From Beta vulgaris subsp. vulgaris (lineage: Eukaryota; Streptophyta; Magnoliopsida; Caryophyllales; Amaranthaceae), in the NCBI RefSeq assembly GCF_026745355.1, contig NC_079202.1:36593043-36657042 (forward strand): a DNA stretch of 64,000 nt, written 5' to 3'. Position 1 is the first letter of the stretch. Each line of letters begins with the position of its first letter. The notes below the pieces were generated by a model. It searched no databases, was not told the DNA's origin, and worked only from the letters and a program-made list of their open reading frames with translations. Positions 25,254-36,995 of the stretch are shown one piece after another. The position numbers were made by a program, and so were the translations under genes.

Positions 25254-26358
25254 CACTAGTGGAAAAAACCCCACCTGATTGACCGACCTTTCTGATGCGG
25301 TTTTGGTCCGCATCAGCTGGGAGCACAGCGGCTATGACAAATAATCTGATGCGGTCCAAAACCGCATCAGATTGTTAGATTCTTATGCGATTTTGCACAT
25401 GACCGCATCAGAAAGTACAGGAAGGGTTTTAAAAAAAAAAAGCGATAAACAACTAAAACCGCATATTAACAGCAAAAACAGAGAACAACCAAAACCATGA
25501 GATGAATTGAGACGAATTTATAGGACAAATTGAGACGAATCTATACGACGAATTTATCAATAAAAAAGGCGAATTTACAACAACTAAACATTAACAAAAT
25601 AAATTAAATTTTGAAAAAAACCAGATCTGCAAACTAAATTAAAGAACAAATATTATACAAACAAAAAATAACTTAGATTATACAAAATAAAAATGAATTT
25701 TGACGATTTCTTCAATGATGCAAACAAAAATGTCTGGGCATTGCTTCGACGATTCGACGATGTTTGGCCCATTTCTTCGACGATTCGACGATGAAAGACT
25801 AGAAGACTCGAACTAGGCGTTGCTGCACGACGAGATGGCACGAAATGGGCGTTGCTGCACGACGAGAAGGCACGAACTGCGCGTTGCTGCGGTGTTTGAG
25901 GGCGTCGTGGGTTTGAGAGGGAGGAGAGAGATGAGGGATTAGAGTTGAGTGTTGAGTGAGGAGAGAGAGAGGAGGGCGCCATGGTTTGAGAGAGAGTAGG
26001 GAGTGCCGTGGAGAGGAGAGAGGAGGGAGTGTCGTGGAGAGGAGAGAGGAGAAAGGAGGGAGAGTGATTAGGGTTTGAGAGGCGGGAACTAGGCTAGGGT
26101 TATGGGGGGTTATAAGGCAACGAAATGGGCCGCAGAGTAATGGGCCACACATCTCCGTTTTTTTAAAATGAGAACATCTGAACCGCATCAGATTTCAACA
26201 AAACCGCATCATTTTTTCAATCTGATGCGGTCTCCAAGAGAACTACATCAGATTTTTCTCCCAGCTTTTCTTCTCATTTTTTTATTTGATTTTCTGATGC
26301 GGTTTTGTAAAAACCGCATCTGTTACTAAGTGACATATAAGGTTTTTTTCCACTAGTG
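25254..26358. mobile_element. Non-autonomous CACTA element 1 (1.1 kb)
   Basis: Ends are CACTAGTGGAAAAAA and its inverse TTTTTTTCCACTAGTG, flanked by the 3-bp duplication ATT (25251-25253, 26359-26361). Inside both ends lie repeated direct and inverted copies of CTGATGCGGTTTT / AAAACCGCATCAG, the subterminal repeats expected for CACTA (En/Spm) elements. No transposase similarity was found. The interior (25900-26100) is a GAGAGAGG purine-rich tract that gives low-complexity minus-strand frames. Confidence 0.93.
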
Positions 26359-27114
26359 ATTCCATCTCGCATGAGGCGTACACAAGTGGTAGACATCATT
26401 GAACATACACCTTTGAAAGCCAAAGGCCATGTCATAGTGTTAACAAACCAAAGGAATTCTCCTAGTCAAGAAAAAGAAAAGGATGTTGAATTTGTTTCTT
26501 CAAACCATATCACGGGGCATGAGGCTCCTGAAAGTGATGAGGAGATGGAAACAAATGAGGCTCCTAAAACCCTTGAAGATGGGGGGCAAGCCACCGTTAA
26601 TAAGTCAAAAGAGTTAAACCTTGGAACTCAAGAAGAGTCACGCCCTGTCTACGTCAGCGCTTTTCTTACCAACAGGAAGAACAAAAATATTCCAAGTTAC
26701 TCTCTGACTACAAAGACGTATTTGCATGGAGCTATAAGGAGATGCCAGGTTTCGACCCAAAAGTCGTTGTCCATCATTTAGCCATCAAAAAGGGTGTCAT
26801 TCCAAAGAAGCAACACCAAAGACGTTTCAGGCCATAATTAATTCCTGAAATTGAGGCAGAAGTAAACAAGCTCATTGATGCAGGATTTTTTCGTGAAGTT
26901 AAGTATCCTACTTGGATAGCAAACATTGTGCCAGTACGAAAGAAAAATGGACAGTTACGAGTTTGTGTGGATTTTCGCGATTTGAATGAGGCGTGTCCAA
27001 AGGATGACTTCCCACTCCCCGTAAAGAAAATCATGATTAATGCCACCACTGGTCATGAGGCTTTGTCATTTATGGATGTACCGTTGGATACAATCAAATC
27101 CACATGGCTCCTGA
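26359..27114 (+). pseudogene. Tat-element RT, 5' part
   Basis: Start of the reverse transcriptase, which copies element RNA to DNA. LTNQRNSPSQEKEKDVEF and later FAWSYKEMPGFDP lead into IPEIEAEVNKLIDAGFF, then RKKNGQLRVCVDFRDLNEAC (about 26934-26993), the first RT motif. There is a stop at about 26834 and a frame change near 27070. The sequence is cut at 27114 by a CACTA element and resumes at 33476. Confidence 0.88.
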
Positions 27115-28162
27115 CACTAGTGGAAAAAAGCTGAATTGCTCCGGTTGAAAACCCCTCAAATGCTCCGTATTTGACACGTAGCAAACGTCATACGAGCATT
27201 TAAACATTTTACAAATGCTCCGGTTGATAACCGGAGCATTTTTTTCCGCAAATGCTCCGGTAGTGACAAAAACCGGAGCATTTGAGCTTTTTTGGAGGAG
27301 TAAAATACCACAAATGCTCCGGTTTTTAAGGAAAACCGGAGCATTTGTACATGCAAATGCTTCGGTTTTTCTAAACAACCAAAGCATTTGTGTATTTTAA
27401 ATGGTAAAAAAAAAGTTTAACCTACTGCCAGCATGGCAGCATGCATGCAGCTAACATCTTATACTATTACACTAACGCAGCAGACCAACAGTACACAAAG
27501 ATATATGAAGCATTTGTAAATAGATAATTGAATGCATAATAACTTCAAAGTAATATATTAAAGGTATGTGATCCAATTATAGAGCCTCAAGTAGATAGTG
27601 AAAGAACAGATAAAGTGTAAAATCAAACTCCTGGTAAAGAATACAAAATCAATCCTTCACAAGAATGTTCAGTTCCAGAATTCCAGTCAAGGCTTACAAT
27701 ACAAGGTAGAGCGGTGAAGGGTGAATACTATAGTGCTAAATTACATAATCGAGAGATGACAAAAGCAACTACAATACAAATAGAGGTTTCATAGAATATG
27801 AACTGACGAAAATCAATTATCTCATGAGAGAAGAGCATACAGGTTAGAGTACATAGACATCTGGTCAACACCAATCTTTGAGCACATCTCAAGTGAGTGC
27901 TGAGTACCTTCAGAGACGTCTGAAGATGTTTCACGCATATGAGGTGCTTGATCAGGTAATGACTTCTGTGATCAAACAGACAATTGTTCATTGACACGAA
28001 ACCAGACATGCAGTCATGAATGCGACAATCAGAAAAGCAAACTCCGGACACCAACAACAAAAATGCGAACAATTAAATTATGCCTATATTTTCATCATTA
28101 TTTATGATTTAAATCTAACCTAAGTTCATGGAGATAAATGGTCAATCAACCAAAGTTCTTGC

Positions 28163-28739
28163 CTGTGTGATGTCTGGTCTCAAGTCCGGGGAAGAGTTAA
28201 GCATATCTCGTACTAGTAATAGGCGCACCGTATTTTGGTAAATTTGGGATGCGATAATTCCCATTCAGAACCTGCAGCTTTGACTCACCATCGAATGCAG
28301 ATTTGAGGTAGCATATACGATAGAGCAAGCAACCAAGAGCCTAAAAGAGCAAGGATTTTCATCTCAGATGTGTGTAGCATTCATAACTCATAACATGTAC
28401 ACATGCGTGACAACACAGCCTTGTGCTTATAAACAAACAAGTAAAAGATCAACTTACCCATATGTCCACCTTCTCACTTATAAGATCTCTTCTATACAGA
28501 TCCCACATCTATTCCAGCCAAAAACAGGGATATAAGGAGAGCTCATATTAAAACTTCAAATCATAATTTAATGGATCAATACAAGCAAGTTCTTTCAACC
28601 TCAGGCGCCCTATAAGCAGGTGTGTGTGCTTCCTGATATTGTCTTCTTCGATTCCCATTTCTTCAGTTTTTTCAAAGCGCTTGTGATTAGTAGACGTGCT
28701 TCCAAAGTCGCACAATTGATCTGCACTACTGGCTACTGC
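28163..28739 (-). pseudogene. Captured NAK/AAK1-type kinase fragment
   Basis: Three exon pieces, minus strand: about 28739-28603 (LCDFGSTSTNHKRFEK, then EEMGIEEDNIRKHT), 28508-28458 (MWDLYRRDLISEKVDIW) and 28340-28163 (ALGCLLYRICYLKSAFDGES). Together they cover the DFG activation loop to subdomains IX-X of plant NAK-family kinases related to AP2-associated kinase 1. The catalytic HRD loop, the N lobe and the C-terminus are absent. A one-base loss after RKHT and a further shift before the RDML motif break the frame. Splice sites remain recognisable (the last donor reads GC). It is a copied fragment, not a working kinase. Confidence 0.85.
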
Positions 28740-28934
28740 AGGGACTAACTATAGCACTTATATAAGCCCGCAGTACAGTGACTATCAATCCATCATCAGT
28801 GCAGTCACATAATCAATGAAAAACATGTTCTTTTTTTTGTATATTAAGCGCAAAAACTTTTATAAAAGGAAAAGTGCAATAAACTTTGTAGTTGTGGGGA
28901 TGTATGAATGAAAAGGAGTACTTTTACGGCATAC

Positions 28935-29538
28935 CTCTTTCATGACGTAGAGTAGACTCAGCAGCTTGCTCCAGAATATTCTTAGCGTCACAACTAATAA
29001 AGAATGACATGTTGCATTTAGCACTTGATGATTGTTCAACAGCTCTAATGAAACGCTCTGCCACCTACAGGCAAACTAAAACAAGCACTTTAAACACTTG
29101 TTCCCTTGAAAATGTCATTAATTAAGAGTCATGTACTTTTTATTTGTTGGGAAAACATGGAACAGGCTACCTTTTCAAAAGCATGAAGCAAAACTAGGCA
29201 GAAAGAAAGAAGAAGAGAGTAAAAGCTGTGCTTGGTATTATACCAATGAAAATGGGGCATGATCTTGGTACCCCACTATACAGAAAAATGAAAGATGCAT
29301 TAGGAAAAGATGTTAGTTAGGTTAGAAGGCAACTGATATTATGAGAATACTTGTGAAAATATAAAAACACTAGTTCCTGATTTCGCACCGAAACTTTACG
29401 AAATTCCTCAAGATTGGTAGCAAGAGTCTCCCACTTTAGATTGGTTTCTTGCAGATCTAGACAATATTTACCCTTCTGCTTTTGTTTCAAATTAACATAA
29501 TTGAGGGCTTGAATTACTATAGATCTCTGCGCCTTTCC
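28935..29538 (-). pseudogene. Captured exon-like blocks, gene unidentified
   Basis: Two open blocks bounded by plausible splice sites on the minus strand: about 29538-29389 (KAQRSIVIQALNYVNLKQKQ, then TLATNLEEFRK) and 29064-28935 (ERFIRAVEQSSSAKCNMSFF, then ISCDAKNILEQAAES). They look protein-coding, but I do not recognise the family. They lie between the TRM5 and kinase pieces of the same CACTA element and may come from a third gene. Confidence 0.4.
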
Positions 29539-30115
29539 CTACATTTCAAAATAACAACTATATATACTGTTTTAGGATGTTTGAAAAACATTATTATCTT
29601 TCTTAGAATGAATATGGCATATTATTGAAAGTCTAAAATACCGCTGTTTAGATTAAGCGATAGGAAGAGTATAAAACTAGTGCAACTATCTATAAAAGGC
29701 TTTTTAGTGAAATAGTATTATATCCTTTATACTAGAAATTAAGACAGCATAACAATTACTTAATTTGCGGCTGAAGGTTATATATTTTTTCAATAATAAT
29801 AGAAGATGAAAAATTGGCAGTTACATGAAGGAAATGTAGGAAATCATATTAACTCATTTTCAACAACGTGGGCTACAATTCATCTAATATCTAATTATCT
29901 ATAAAGTATAATGTCCCAAATTGTTGCGATCCCCCGTTTAATTTTTTACTCACGACTCAATCCTTTCAATAAAATTCACAAGGAAAATGCCTTTTCCTTG
30001 TGAAGATATTATTTAGCAGGAGGACGAACAAGGAAAGGGAAAAGGAAAATAGCAAGAAATTATCATGGAAATGAAAAGTGAGAATACAGGAGAGCATATA
30101 TAGGTTATTGCTTAC

Positions 30116-30792
30116 TGAAGTAATGAATTCCTCAATTTCACTTGCCCGGATGAAGCAGTAACAATGAATCCAAGGCAGAAGTCCCTCCCAAAATTTACAG
30201 CGGATCAGACGATTTAACGCATCTGAAAATAGAATGGGAAAAAATAATCTAAAGTTAATTTATTTTTGACAGCAAAAGTGCACAGGGACGACATACTTTA
30301 TCAACAACTTTTTGTTGATGTTTATAAACAGCTCAAATGATAAAACTCTTTGCCCTTCCAGCTTCTGGCAAGGTTTAGTGTAAAAACTGCTACCAAGTAG
30401 AAAACATCTTTTTGTCATATATAAATGGAACCTGAAGCTCTATTAAAACTCAAATATAGAAGCACCATAAGCAACTAGTAGAAATTTCTTTTTAACCATA
30501 AAGTGGTTCTCCTCCCCTATATGTGGATGGAGCAACACCAGCAACATGATTAATCTTGTAACATACAAGATCCACAATAGAAACTCAATTGACTAAGTTC
30601 CGAAAATTGAAGGTATATCATCTGCGAGAAGTAAGAATATAATGCATTACAGTTTAGGTAAGTGCATTATTACCTAGAGACTCCAATGCAGACGCAGGTA
30701 AGTTCATAATCACGTGATCAACATGCTTCCATGGCTTCACAACAGAAGGCTCAAAACCCTTGTATGCGGATATTTCTTCTCTCCACAAGAAA
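30116..30792 (-). pseudogene. Captured TRM5-type tRNA (guanine37-N1)-methyltransferase fragment
   Basis: Two exons on the minus strand. 30792-30674 gives [15 protein letters not shown] and [17 protein letters not shown], containing the N-L-P motif of the TRM5/TYW2 methyltransferase fold. 30222-30116 gives [20 protein letters not shown], the next conserved block. The two join in phase as in plant TRM5 genes. The rest of the enzyme (N-terminal domain and most of the SAM-binding site) is missing. TRM5 makes m1G37 in tRNA; this fragment cannot. Confidence 0.82.
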
Positions 30793-31199
30793 CTGCAACA
30801 CCTCAGCAGTCAAATTACTCAAATTAAAAAGAGTAAAATAGGGGGTCAGAGTGAAGAAGCAAACGGTAATACCCATTTTGGGGGATTTCACCTTCCACAA
30901 CCTACCTAGAGCCACCAATCCCTAGAGGTCAAACCACCTAACTAACAGCAGAATCCAGTGACCATGCATGTCACTCAAAGGACTATAGAACTTCAAGATG
31001 AAGTATTATGTGATAAATAAGTCAGCAAGCTCAAACCTGTGCAAAAATTACTAATAGTTGAGCTAAAATATATCAGGATCAGCAAAATATAATTAACCTA
31101 AACAGCATATCAATCAATTGAGAGCTGCTTGTGAAAGAAGCATGTCAGAGGATCAATGAACAATCAAAAGACAACACCTTTTACTTTCTTCTGATTTAT

Positions 31200-31478
31200 T
31201 TTTGGTTTCACCTTTTTACCTTCCAGTAGATGTAGTATCACCTGCTTGATCTTTAAGACCATCATTTGCACCCCCTAGAAGAGCAACATCCAGTAAGATA
31301 CATAGAACATTAAAAATCAACATTATTCTTCAACTTAACTTAAAAGAATCAATAAGAGAATAGAATTAAAAAGAATATCAGAGAAACAATACAACATTTT
31401 TCATACACACTCAAAGTCCTCGAAAAGAAATGTGCAAAACAAAAAATGTTCTCTCTCTCCTCCCTTTCTTTCATTCCT

Positions 31479-31510
<32 letters not shown>

Positions 31511-32700
31511 ACTTTCTTTATTTCTTCAGGACAACAGTCTCATATACTATTTTGAAACATACATTAACCTAGTTACTTTTGTGTTATTCTACTCCGAGTG
31601 GGGTAACCATGTCGGACACAAGTATGTGTATAAGTCTGTGACTTGTCTATTTAATGGAAATGTCCCAAGAATATTGTCCAAAATGAAGTTTCAAAGTATC
31701 CATATAGATGTCGTTAGTACCTCCAACACCTTTCTCACCTGAGACATACAAACAGCAAACAGATATCTTCATTCAATGTAATATATATGGAGTGCAAAAA
31801 CCCACAAAGAAGGTTGAGTCATGGTTCTTGATTATATTTTTATACTCTTAAAATTGAACAGGGGAAATTTCATTGCTTGGGGAACGAGTTGCAATCACGC
31901 CAACACGCAGAAAATCAAGAAAAGGAAAGACTCAAGGGTTTCATTGAGAAAAAGAAGAGGAGTTACCTGTACAAATTTAGTAACCAAATCAGGCAAAAGC
32001 TGCAGGCAAGCATATCAACAAAACGACTTACTAATTAAGGATATATGTTATATGTATGTGCAAAATGAGAATGCCTGTATCACTAGAAAGGATCAATGAA
32101 ATTAAAAAAGAATGAGTCAAATACCACTACCTCTATTACGATTCTTTGGACAGGATCCCCACCAGTTGATACATCTAAAAACACATGAGGGTTCTATATC
32201 TTATCCATATTTCTTCAAAGTGTAGAACCTAAAAAGGTAGTCCATTTCAAAATTAGGATCAACTACAACTAAGTCAGATACTAAGGATATATGTATATGC
32301 AAAATCAGAATGCTTATATCACTAGAAAGGATCAATGAAGATAAAAGAATGAGTTATAACTTATACAACACTTTGCAGAGAAGTTGTTACCAAAAGAGTG
32401 TGTGTGTCAATCTTTTGTTGCTGCTGTAATCTGCAAGCTCTATCAAGCATCTCTGCCAACAGACCTAGTCGCTCAAAATGTTTGCATATGTAGTCCCAGA
32501 AGTTATGCAAAAACTGAACCCTAAGAATCAATCAACAAAAATTAATCCTACTAACTTCGTAAAGAAAAAAAGAAACTAAATTTCGCAAACAAACATAAAA
32601 TCAATCACTGAACTAATGAACAACAATGAAAATAAACCTGGCCAATTCGCGCACGAGCGACCAAATCACCATGCATAGCCATACCAAAGGTCATCCATTA
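31200..32700 (-). pseudogene. Captured 5' exon-like blocks with possible start, gene unidentified
   Basis: On the minus strand a possible start exon near 32695-32638 (MAMHGDLVARARIGQ) is followed by blocks with splice-like edges: FLHNFWDYICKHFERLGLL (about 32515-32390), STGGDPVQRIVIE (about 32170-32130), LLPDLVTKFVQ (about 32000-31967) and further short pieces to 31200. These look like a transcribed gene's 5' part captured by the CACTA element. I cannot name the protein. A (TTTC)n run at about 31474-31508 is inside. Confidence 0.4.
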
Positions 32701-33472
32701 AAAAAACGAAAATATATTCCAACGGTTGTAAAAAACGAAAATTCGAAAGTGAATTAGGGTTTTGCGCTTCATCTTCTTCATCCGCCTCTCATCCATTAAT
32801 TAAGGATTTTTAAGCTTCAAATGAACAACAGGTTCAACTAATCCAGAGTCTCTTCTTCTCCTTTTCGCTTTCTTTATCGGCCTTTTTACTGGTCTTGAAT
32901 TCGTTTCGAATCTAAGGTTTCATGCTTCGTGCTCTTGATTTTCTTCTCGGATCTAGGGTTTCATGCATGCTTCGATTTCTTCGATTGGCCAGTGCTCTCT
33001 CTTCGATTGGTCCATTAGATTAAACCCTAGAATTGATTCGATTAATTAAAAAAAAAGCCATTGAAATAGCGAGGTCGACGCCTGTCATGCAATCCATTGA
33101 ACTGCACCGGACTTGAATGAGAGGAGGACTTGGGAAGGAGGGATGTCAGAGGGAGGGACGATGGAGGTTTCAATTAAAAGAGGGTCCAATTGAGAGAGTC
33201 GGGGGACTTGGGATGGAGGGAAAACAATGGAGAGAGAGAATGCGGATAGATGAAAATTATTTTAGCACGTTCAATGTGAGGTTTCATAAATTGAGAGAGG
33301 GTCCAAATGCTCGGGTTGACTGATCAACCGAAGCATTTGATATCAAATGCTCGGGTTGACTGATCAACCCGAGCATTTGTGCAAATTTTAATTTAAAAAA
33401 TTTACAAATGCTCGGGTTGATTAGTCAACCGGAGCATTTGATAAGTAGCAAAAGCAGTTTTTTCCACTAGTG

Positions 33473-34440
33473 TGAAGATCAAGAAGCAACTGCATTTTGT
33501 ACCCCTAAAGGGATATTCTGTTACAAAGTTATGCCTTTCGGCTTGAAAAATGTTGGAGCTACATATCAGCTGCAATGCAGAAAATTTTTGAGGATATGAT
33601 GCATCAAATTGTGGAGTGCTACGTAGACGACTTGGTGGTAAAGTCTTAGAAGAAGGAGAATCATTTACATGACCTCCGTAAAGTGTTTGAAAGACTGCGA
33701 AAATGCCAATTAAAGATGAATCCCCTCAAGTGCGCATTTGGCGTCACCTTAGGAAAGCTTCTAGGCTTCATTGTCAGGCATAGGGGCATTGAAATTGACC
33801 AAGAAAAAATCAAGGCCATCCAAGAGATGCCTGAACCTAAGAACCTCAAGGAGTTGCATGGCCTCCAAGGGCGTTTCGCTTACATTCGAAGGTTTATTTC
33901 CAATTTGGCAGGCAGATGTCATCCTTTTAGCCATCTCATGAAAAAGGATTCCCCATTCAAATGGGATGACTCCTGTAAAAAGGCCTTCGACGAAAGTATC
34001 AAGAAGTACTTGTCTTCTCCTCCCGTCTTAGGGGCACCAATAAAAGGGAAAGCACTCATACTTTATTTCGCAGCGCAGGATTGATCCCTGGGGGTAATGC
34101 GTGCTCAAGAGCAAGAAGATCGTAAGGAGATAGCTCTTTATTATTTAAGCCGAACTTTGGTGGGTGCTGAATTGAATTACTCACCCATTGAAAAAATTTG
34201 CCTTGCTTTGATCTTTGCGATCCAAAAATTAAGACATTACATGCAAGCACATACAGTCCATGTCATCTCGAGGTCTGACCCAATAAAATACATTCTCTCA
34301 AGACTCGTGTTGTCTGGCATACTTGCAAAGTGGGCTATGATTTTGAAACAATATGACATTGTGTATGTTCTACAAAAGGCTGTCAAGGGGCAAGCGATAG
34401 CAGATTTTTTTTGCAGACCACCCAGTCCCTGCAGAATGGG
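33473..34440 (+). pseudogene. Tat-element RT 3' part and RNase H
   Basis: The reverse transcriptase resumes right after the CACTA element: VMPFGLKNVGATYQ, then the catalytic YVDDLVVKS (about 33620), then FERLRKCQLKMNPLKCAFGV and the connection domain FAYIRRFISNLAG. The first RNase H follows (ALILYFAAQD, a TGA stop at 34081, then LSRTLVGAELNYSPIEK). The YVDD active site is intact, but stops and a shift near 33560 break the frame. Confidence 0.9.
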
Positions 34441-35165
34441 AGATATCAGATGATTTGCCAGGTGAAGACGTGTTTTTCATTGAAATACTCCCACCTTGGA
34501 AAATGTACTTTGATGGCGCCACTCGTCATAACGGTGCAGGAGCTGGAGTTGTCTTCATTTCTCTAGAAAAGCATATACTACCATACTCTTTTGTGCTAAC
34601 TCAATTGTGCTCCAATATTATAACTGAGTATTAAGCACTCATAATAGGCCTCCAAATGGCAATCGAAATGGGACTTAGAGATTTAGACATTCACGGGGAC
34701 TCCCAATTGGTCCTAAAACAACTGTTAGGTGAATATGAAGTCAGAAAGAATGATCTAATCCCTTATCAAATGCAAGCATCACAATTGCTTGAGAAACTCG
34801 ATACCGTCAAGTTAGAACATGTTCTAAGGAGTACCAACAAGATGGATGACGCGCTCGCTAGGCTTGCAGCCACTTTGGCACTGGGGGCAGAAGAGACAAT
34901 GTCTGTACCCGTTTGCAAAAACTCACGGGTATCTGAGCAATTCTTCCTGTTGCTTTTACAGAACTTCCCTCTTGTATCATCAAATCGTCACCCATTAATA
35001 CAACACCAACATTATTTGATTCCAAATTCAGAGCAATACCTATTGTCCCCTCTTCAAATTCGACTAATTCACCTGCCATTACTTCATCAAGACCGTGAAT
35101 ACAATGGGTTGTTACTCCTGATGACGATGATGTTAACGAATATGCTGAAGAAGTCGACATAATCT
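34440..35165 (+). pseudogene. Tat-element second (archaeal-type) RNase H
   Basis: KMYFDGATRHNGAGAGVVF (about 34503) starts a second RNase H fold; the E-Y-x-A-L helix is interrupted by TAA at 34634. GLRDLDIHGDSQLVLKQL and [16 protein letters not shown] give the third and fourth acidic positions. A second RNase H next to the first is the known hallmark of Tat-lineage gypsy elements. It removes RNA template during reverse transcription in active relatives. Confidence 0.85.
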
Positions 35166-36185
35166 CTGCCTATCAAATCAACAAGGAAGATTGGCGTCAA
35201 CCAATTATTGATTATTTGGAACATGAAAAATTGTCAAGTGATCCAAAACATAAGACAGAGATTCGTCGTTGAGCCTCACGGTTTATATATTATAAAGGGA
35301 CTCTCTATCGACGATCCTTTCATGGTCTTTGGTTAAGATGTCTTGGAGATGAAGAAGAAAAACAAACCATGGAGGAAGCTCACTCTGGGGTCTATGGCGC
35401 TTATCAGTCAGGTCTAAAACTACATGACCGCATTAAAAGAATGGGTTACTATTGGCCAACCATGATACAACACAGCATGGACTATGCAAAGAAATTTGAA
35501 GCTTGCCAATTTCATGCTAACTTCATTCATCAACCTCCAGAGCCATTACACCCCTCAGTCGCATCCTGGCCATTTGAAGCATGGGGACTCGATGTAGTCG
35601 GCCCAATTACACCAAAGTCATCTGCTGGACAAGCGTATATTTTGGCAGCGACTGATTATTTTTCCAAATGGGTTGAAGCCATCCCCCTATGTGGAGTGAA
35701 AAAAGAAAATGTTGTGGACTTCATTCGTACTCACATCATCTATAGATATGGTGTACCCCAACGAATCGTCACTAACAATGGAATATCATTTTACAATAAG
35801 TCGATGAAAAACTTATGTGAGAAGTTTAAATTCACACAACATAGATCATCAATGTACAATGCACTTGCGAATGGTTTAGCTGAAGCGTTCAAAAAGACAC
35901 TTTGTAGTTTATTGAGCAAAGTGGTTGCCAAGTCCAAACGTGATTGGCATGAAAGAATAGGGGAAGCTCTATGGGAATACCGAACGACATACAAATTAGC
36001 AACACAGTCAACCCCATACTCGTTGGTGTGTGGCGTTGAGGCCGTTCTCCCCTTGGAGCTTCAAATTTCCAACATTGCGAATCGCCATACAAGAAGGCTT
36101 GACTTCTGATGAAAATGATAAACTCCAACTTGCTGAGTTGGAGGCGCTTGACGAAAAAAGACTCCAAGCGCCAAGCTCGTTTGTG
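35165..36185 (+). pseudogene. Tat-element integrase, catalytic Asp lost
   Basis: Integrase inserts the cDNA. The open frame 35369-36109 has an HHCC zinc region in which the first Cys is replaced (KKFEACQFH), the core WGLDVVGPI with the first catalytic Asp, then IVTNNGISFYN, where the second catalytic Asp is Asn, and NGLAEAFKKTL with the Glu. The tail LQLAELEALDEKRLQA is reached in another frame. The match stops at about 36185, the junction with a copia fragment. The substitutions indicate loss of function even where the frame is open. Confidence 0.9.
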
Positions 36186-36995
36186 ATAGGTACATGTACA
36201 ACGCACCCAAAAATTCTCAAATGTGAGACATTCAGTTCTCGACCTGATACTAATTGTAACGGTGAGAATTTATGATAGGTTGTCGGCCTTAACCCCAAGT
36301 GGTAGAGGGAAATTTTGACCTCATTATTAATGGGCTTGCAATTAATTGTAGTCTTTTGGTTAATGATTCAGCAAGACCATTTTGTGTATGTACATGAGGT
36401 ATAGGGTGCTCAACAATAATTCCAATAGACATGCAATAGTCATTAAAAGTTTGGGATTAAATTCCCCAGCATTGTCTAATCTTATTCTCTTTATTGTATG
36501 ATTTGAGAATCGAGTTCTTAATCGAATTATTTGAGCCAAAAGTTTTACAAATGCAACATTTCTACTTGACAAAAGGCTCACATGTGAATAGGCCCACATA
36601 TATCTCGTTGTATTCTTTATAAAAGCGTTAGAGTTTCGGTGGCAATCTTACTTATAGATGGTCTGATTATCAATTTGCCAAGTGAGTATGTAGATCATGT
36701 TTTTTCATTTGACCGAGGAATTTTGACATTCTTTATAGAGTGTCCAAGCAATTGAGTTTTCAATGATTCTATGCATCATTCCTGTGCCGGGATGGCCTAA
36801 TCGGTCATGCCATAGAGTAAATGATTTTATGCTATCTAACTTCTGGTTAGATATCATATTAATTTCAATTGGACGTATATCTATGCGATATAGTCCCGAG
36901 AAAACTGTTGGCAATTTTTCATAAATGTATTTCTTGCCGTATTTTTCTACCGTGAGGCATATGAATTCCTCTTTGTTCACTGTCATTGTTTCCAA
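36186..36995 (-). pseudogene. Copia A integrase, truncated
   Basis: The GAG-pre-integrase block (FTLWHDRLGHPGTGMMHRII, about 36835) is followed by integrase core pieces (AQIIRLRTRFSNHTIKRIRL then DNAGEF, about 36460-36540). The C-terminal block TTYHKFSPLQLVSGREL leads into SHLRIFGCVVHVPIT and stops at about 36186. The downstream polyprotein is absent. Confidence 0.85.

Larger units (their letters stand above)
27115..33472. mobile_element. Gene-capturing CACTA element 2 (6.36 kb)
   Basis: Ends are CACTAGTGGAAAAAAGC and its inverse ending TTTTTTCCACTAGTG, flanked by the 3-bp duplication TGA (27112-27114, 33473-33475). Subterminal repeats are direct and inverted CAAATGCTCCGG / CCGGAGCATTTG on the left and CAAATGCTCGGGTTGA on the right. 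No transposase frame was recognised. The interior carries, all on the minus strand, exon-intron pieces of host-like genes: a TRM5-type methyltransferase (30116-30792), a NAK-type kinase (28163-28739) and several unidentified exon-like blocks. This is transduplication of host sequence by a non-autonomous CACTA element. Confidence 0.9.
16511..36185 (+). mobile_element. Decayed Ty3/gypsy (Tat-lineage) retrotransposon, split by three insertions
   Basis: One gag-pol element can be followed left to right: probable partial 5' LTR (16511-16912), primer-binding site, gag (16984-18826), protease (about 19430-19840 and 24149 on), a Tat-type linker (to 25253), start of reverse transcriptase (26362-27114), rest of RT, RNase H, a second RNase H and integrase (33476-36170). 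It is interrupted by elements at 19866-24148, 25254-26358 and 27115-33472. The extra archaeal-type RNase H domain marks the Tat lineage. Many stops and shifts show it is dead. The right end is lost at about 36185, where a copia remnant in the opposite orientation begins; no 3' LTR was found. Confidence 0.88.

Noticed and set aside
25653..26188. Serine/proline-rich minus-strand frames
   Set aside because: They translate a GAGAGAGG tract inside CACTA element 1; low complexity and no conserved domain.
27156..27400. Short frames repeating MLRF and GAF words
   Set aside because: Translations of the CAAATGCTCCGG subterminal repeats of CACTA element 2.
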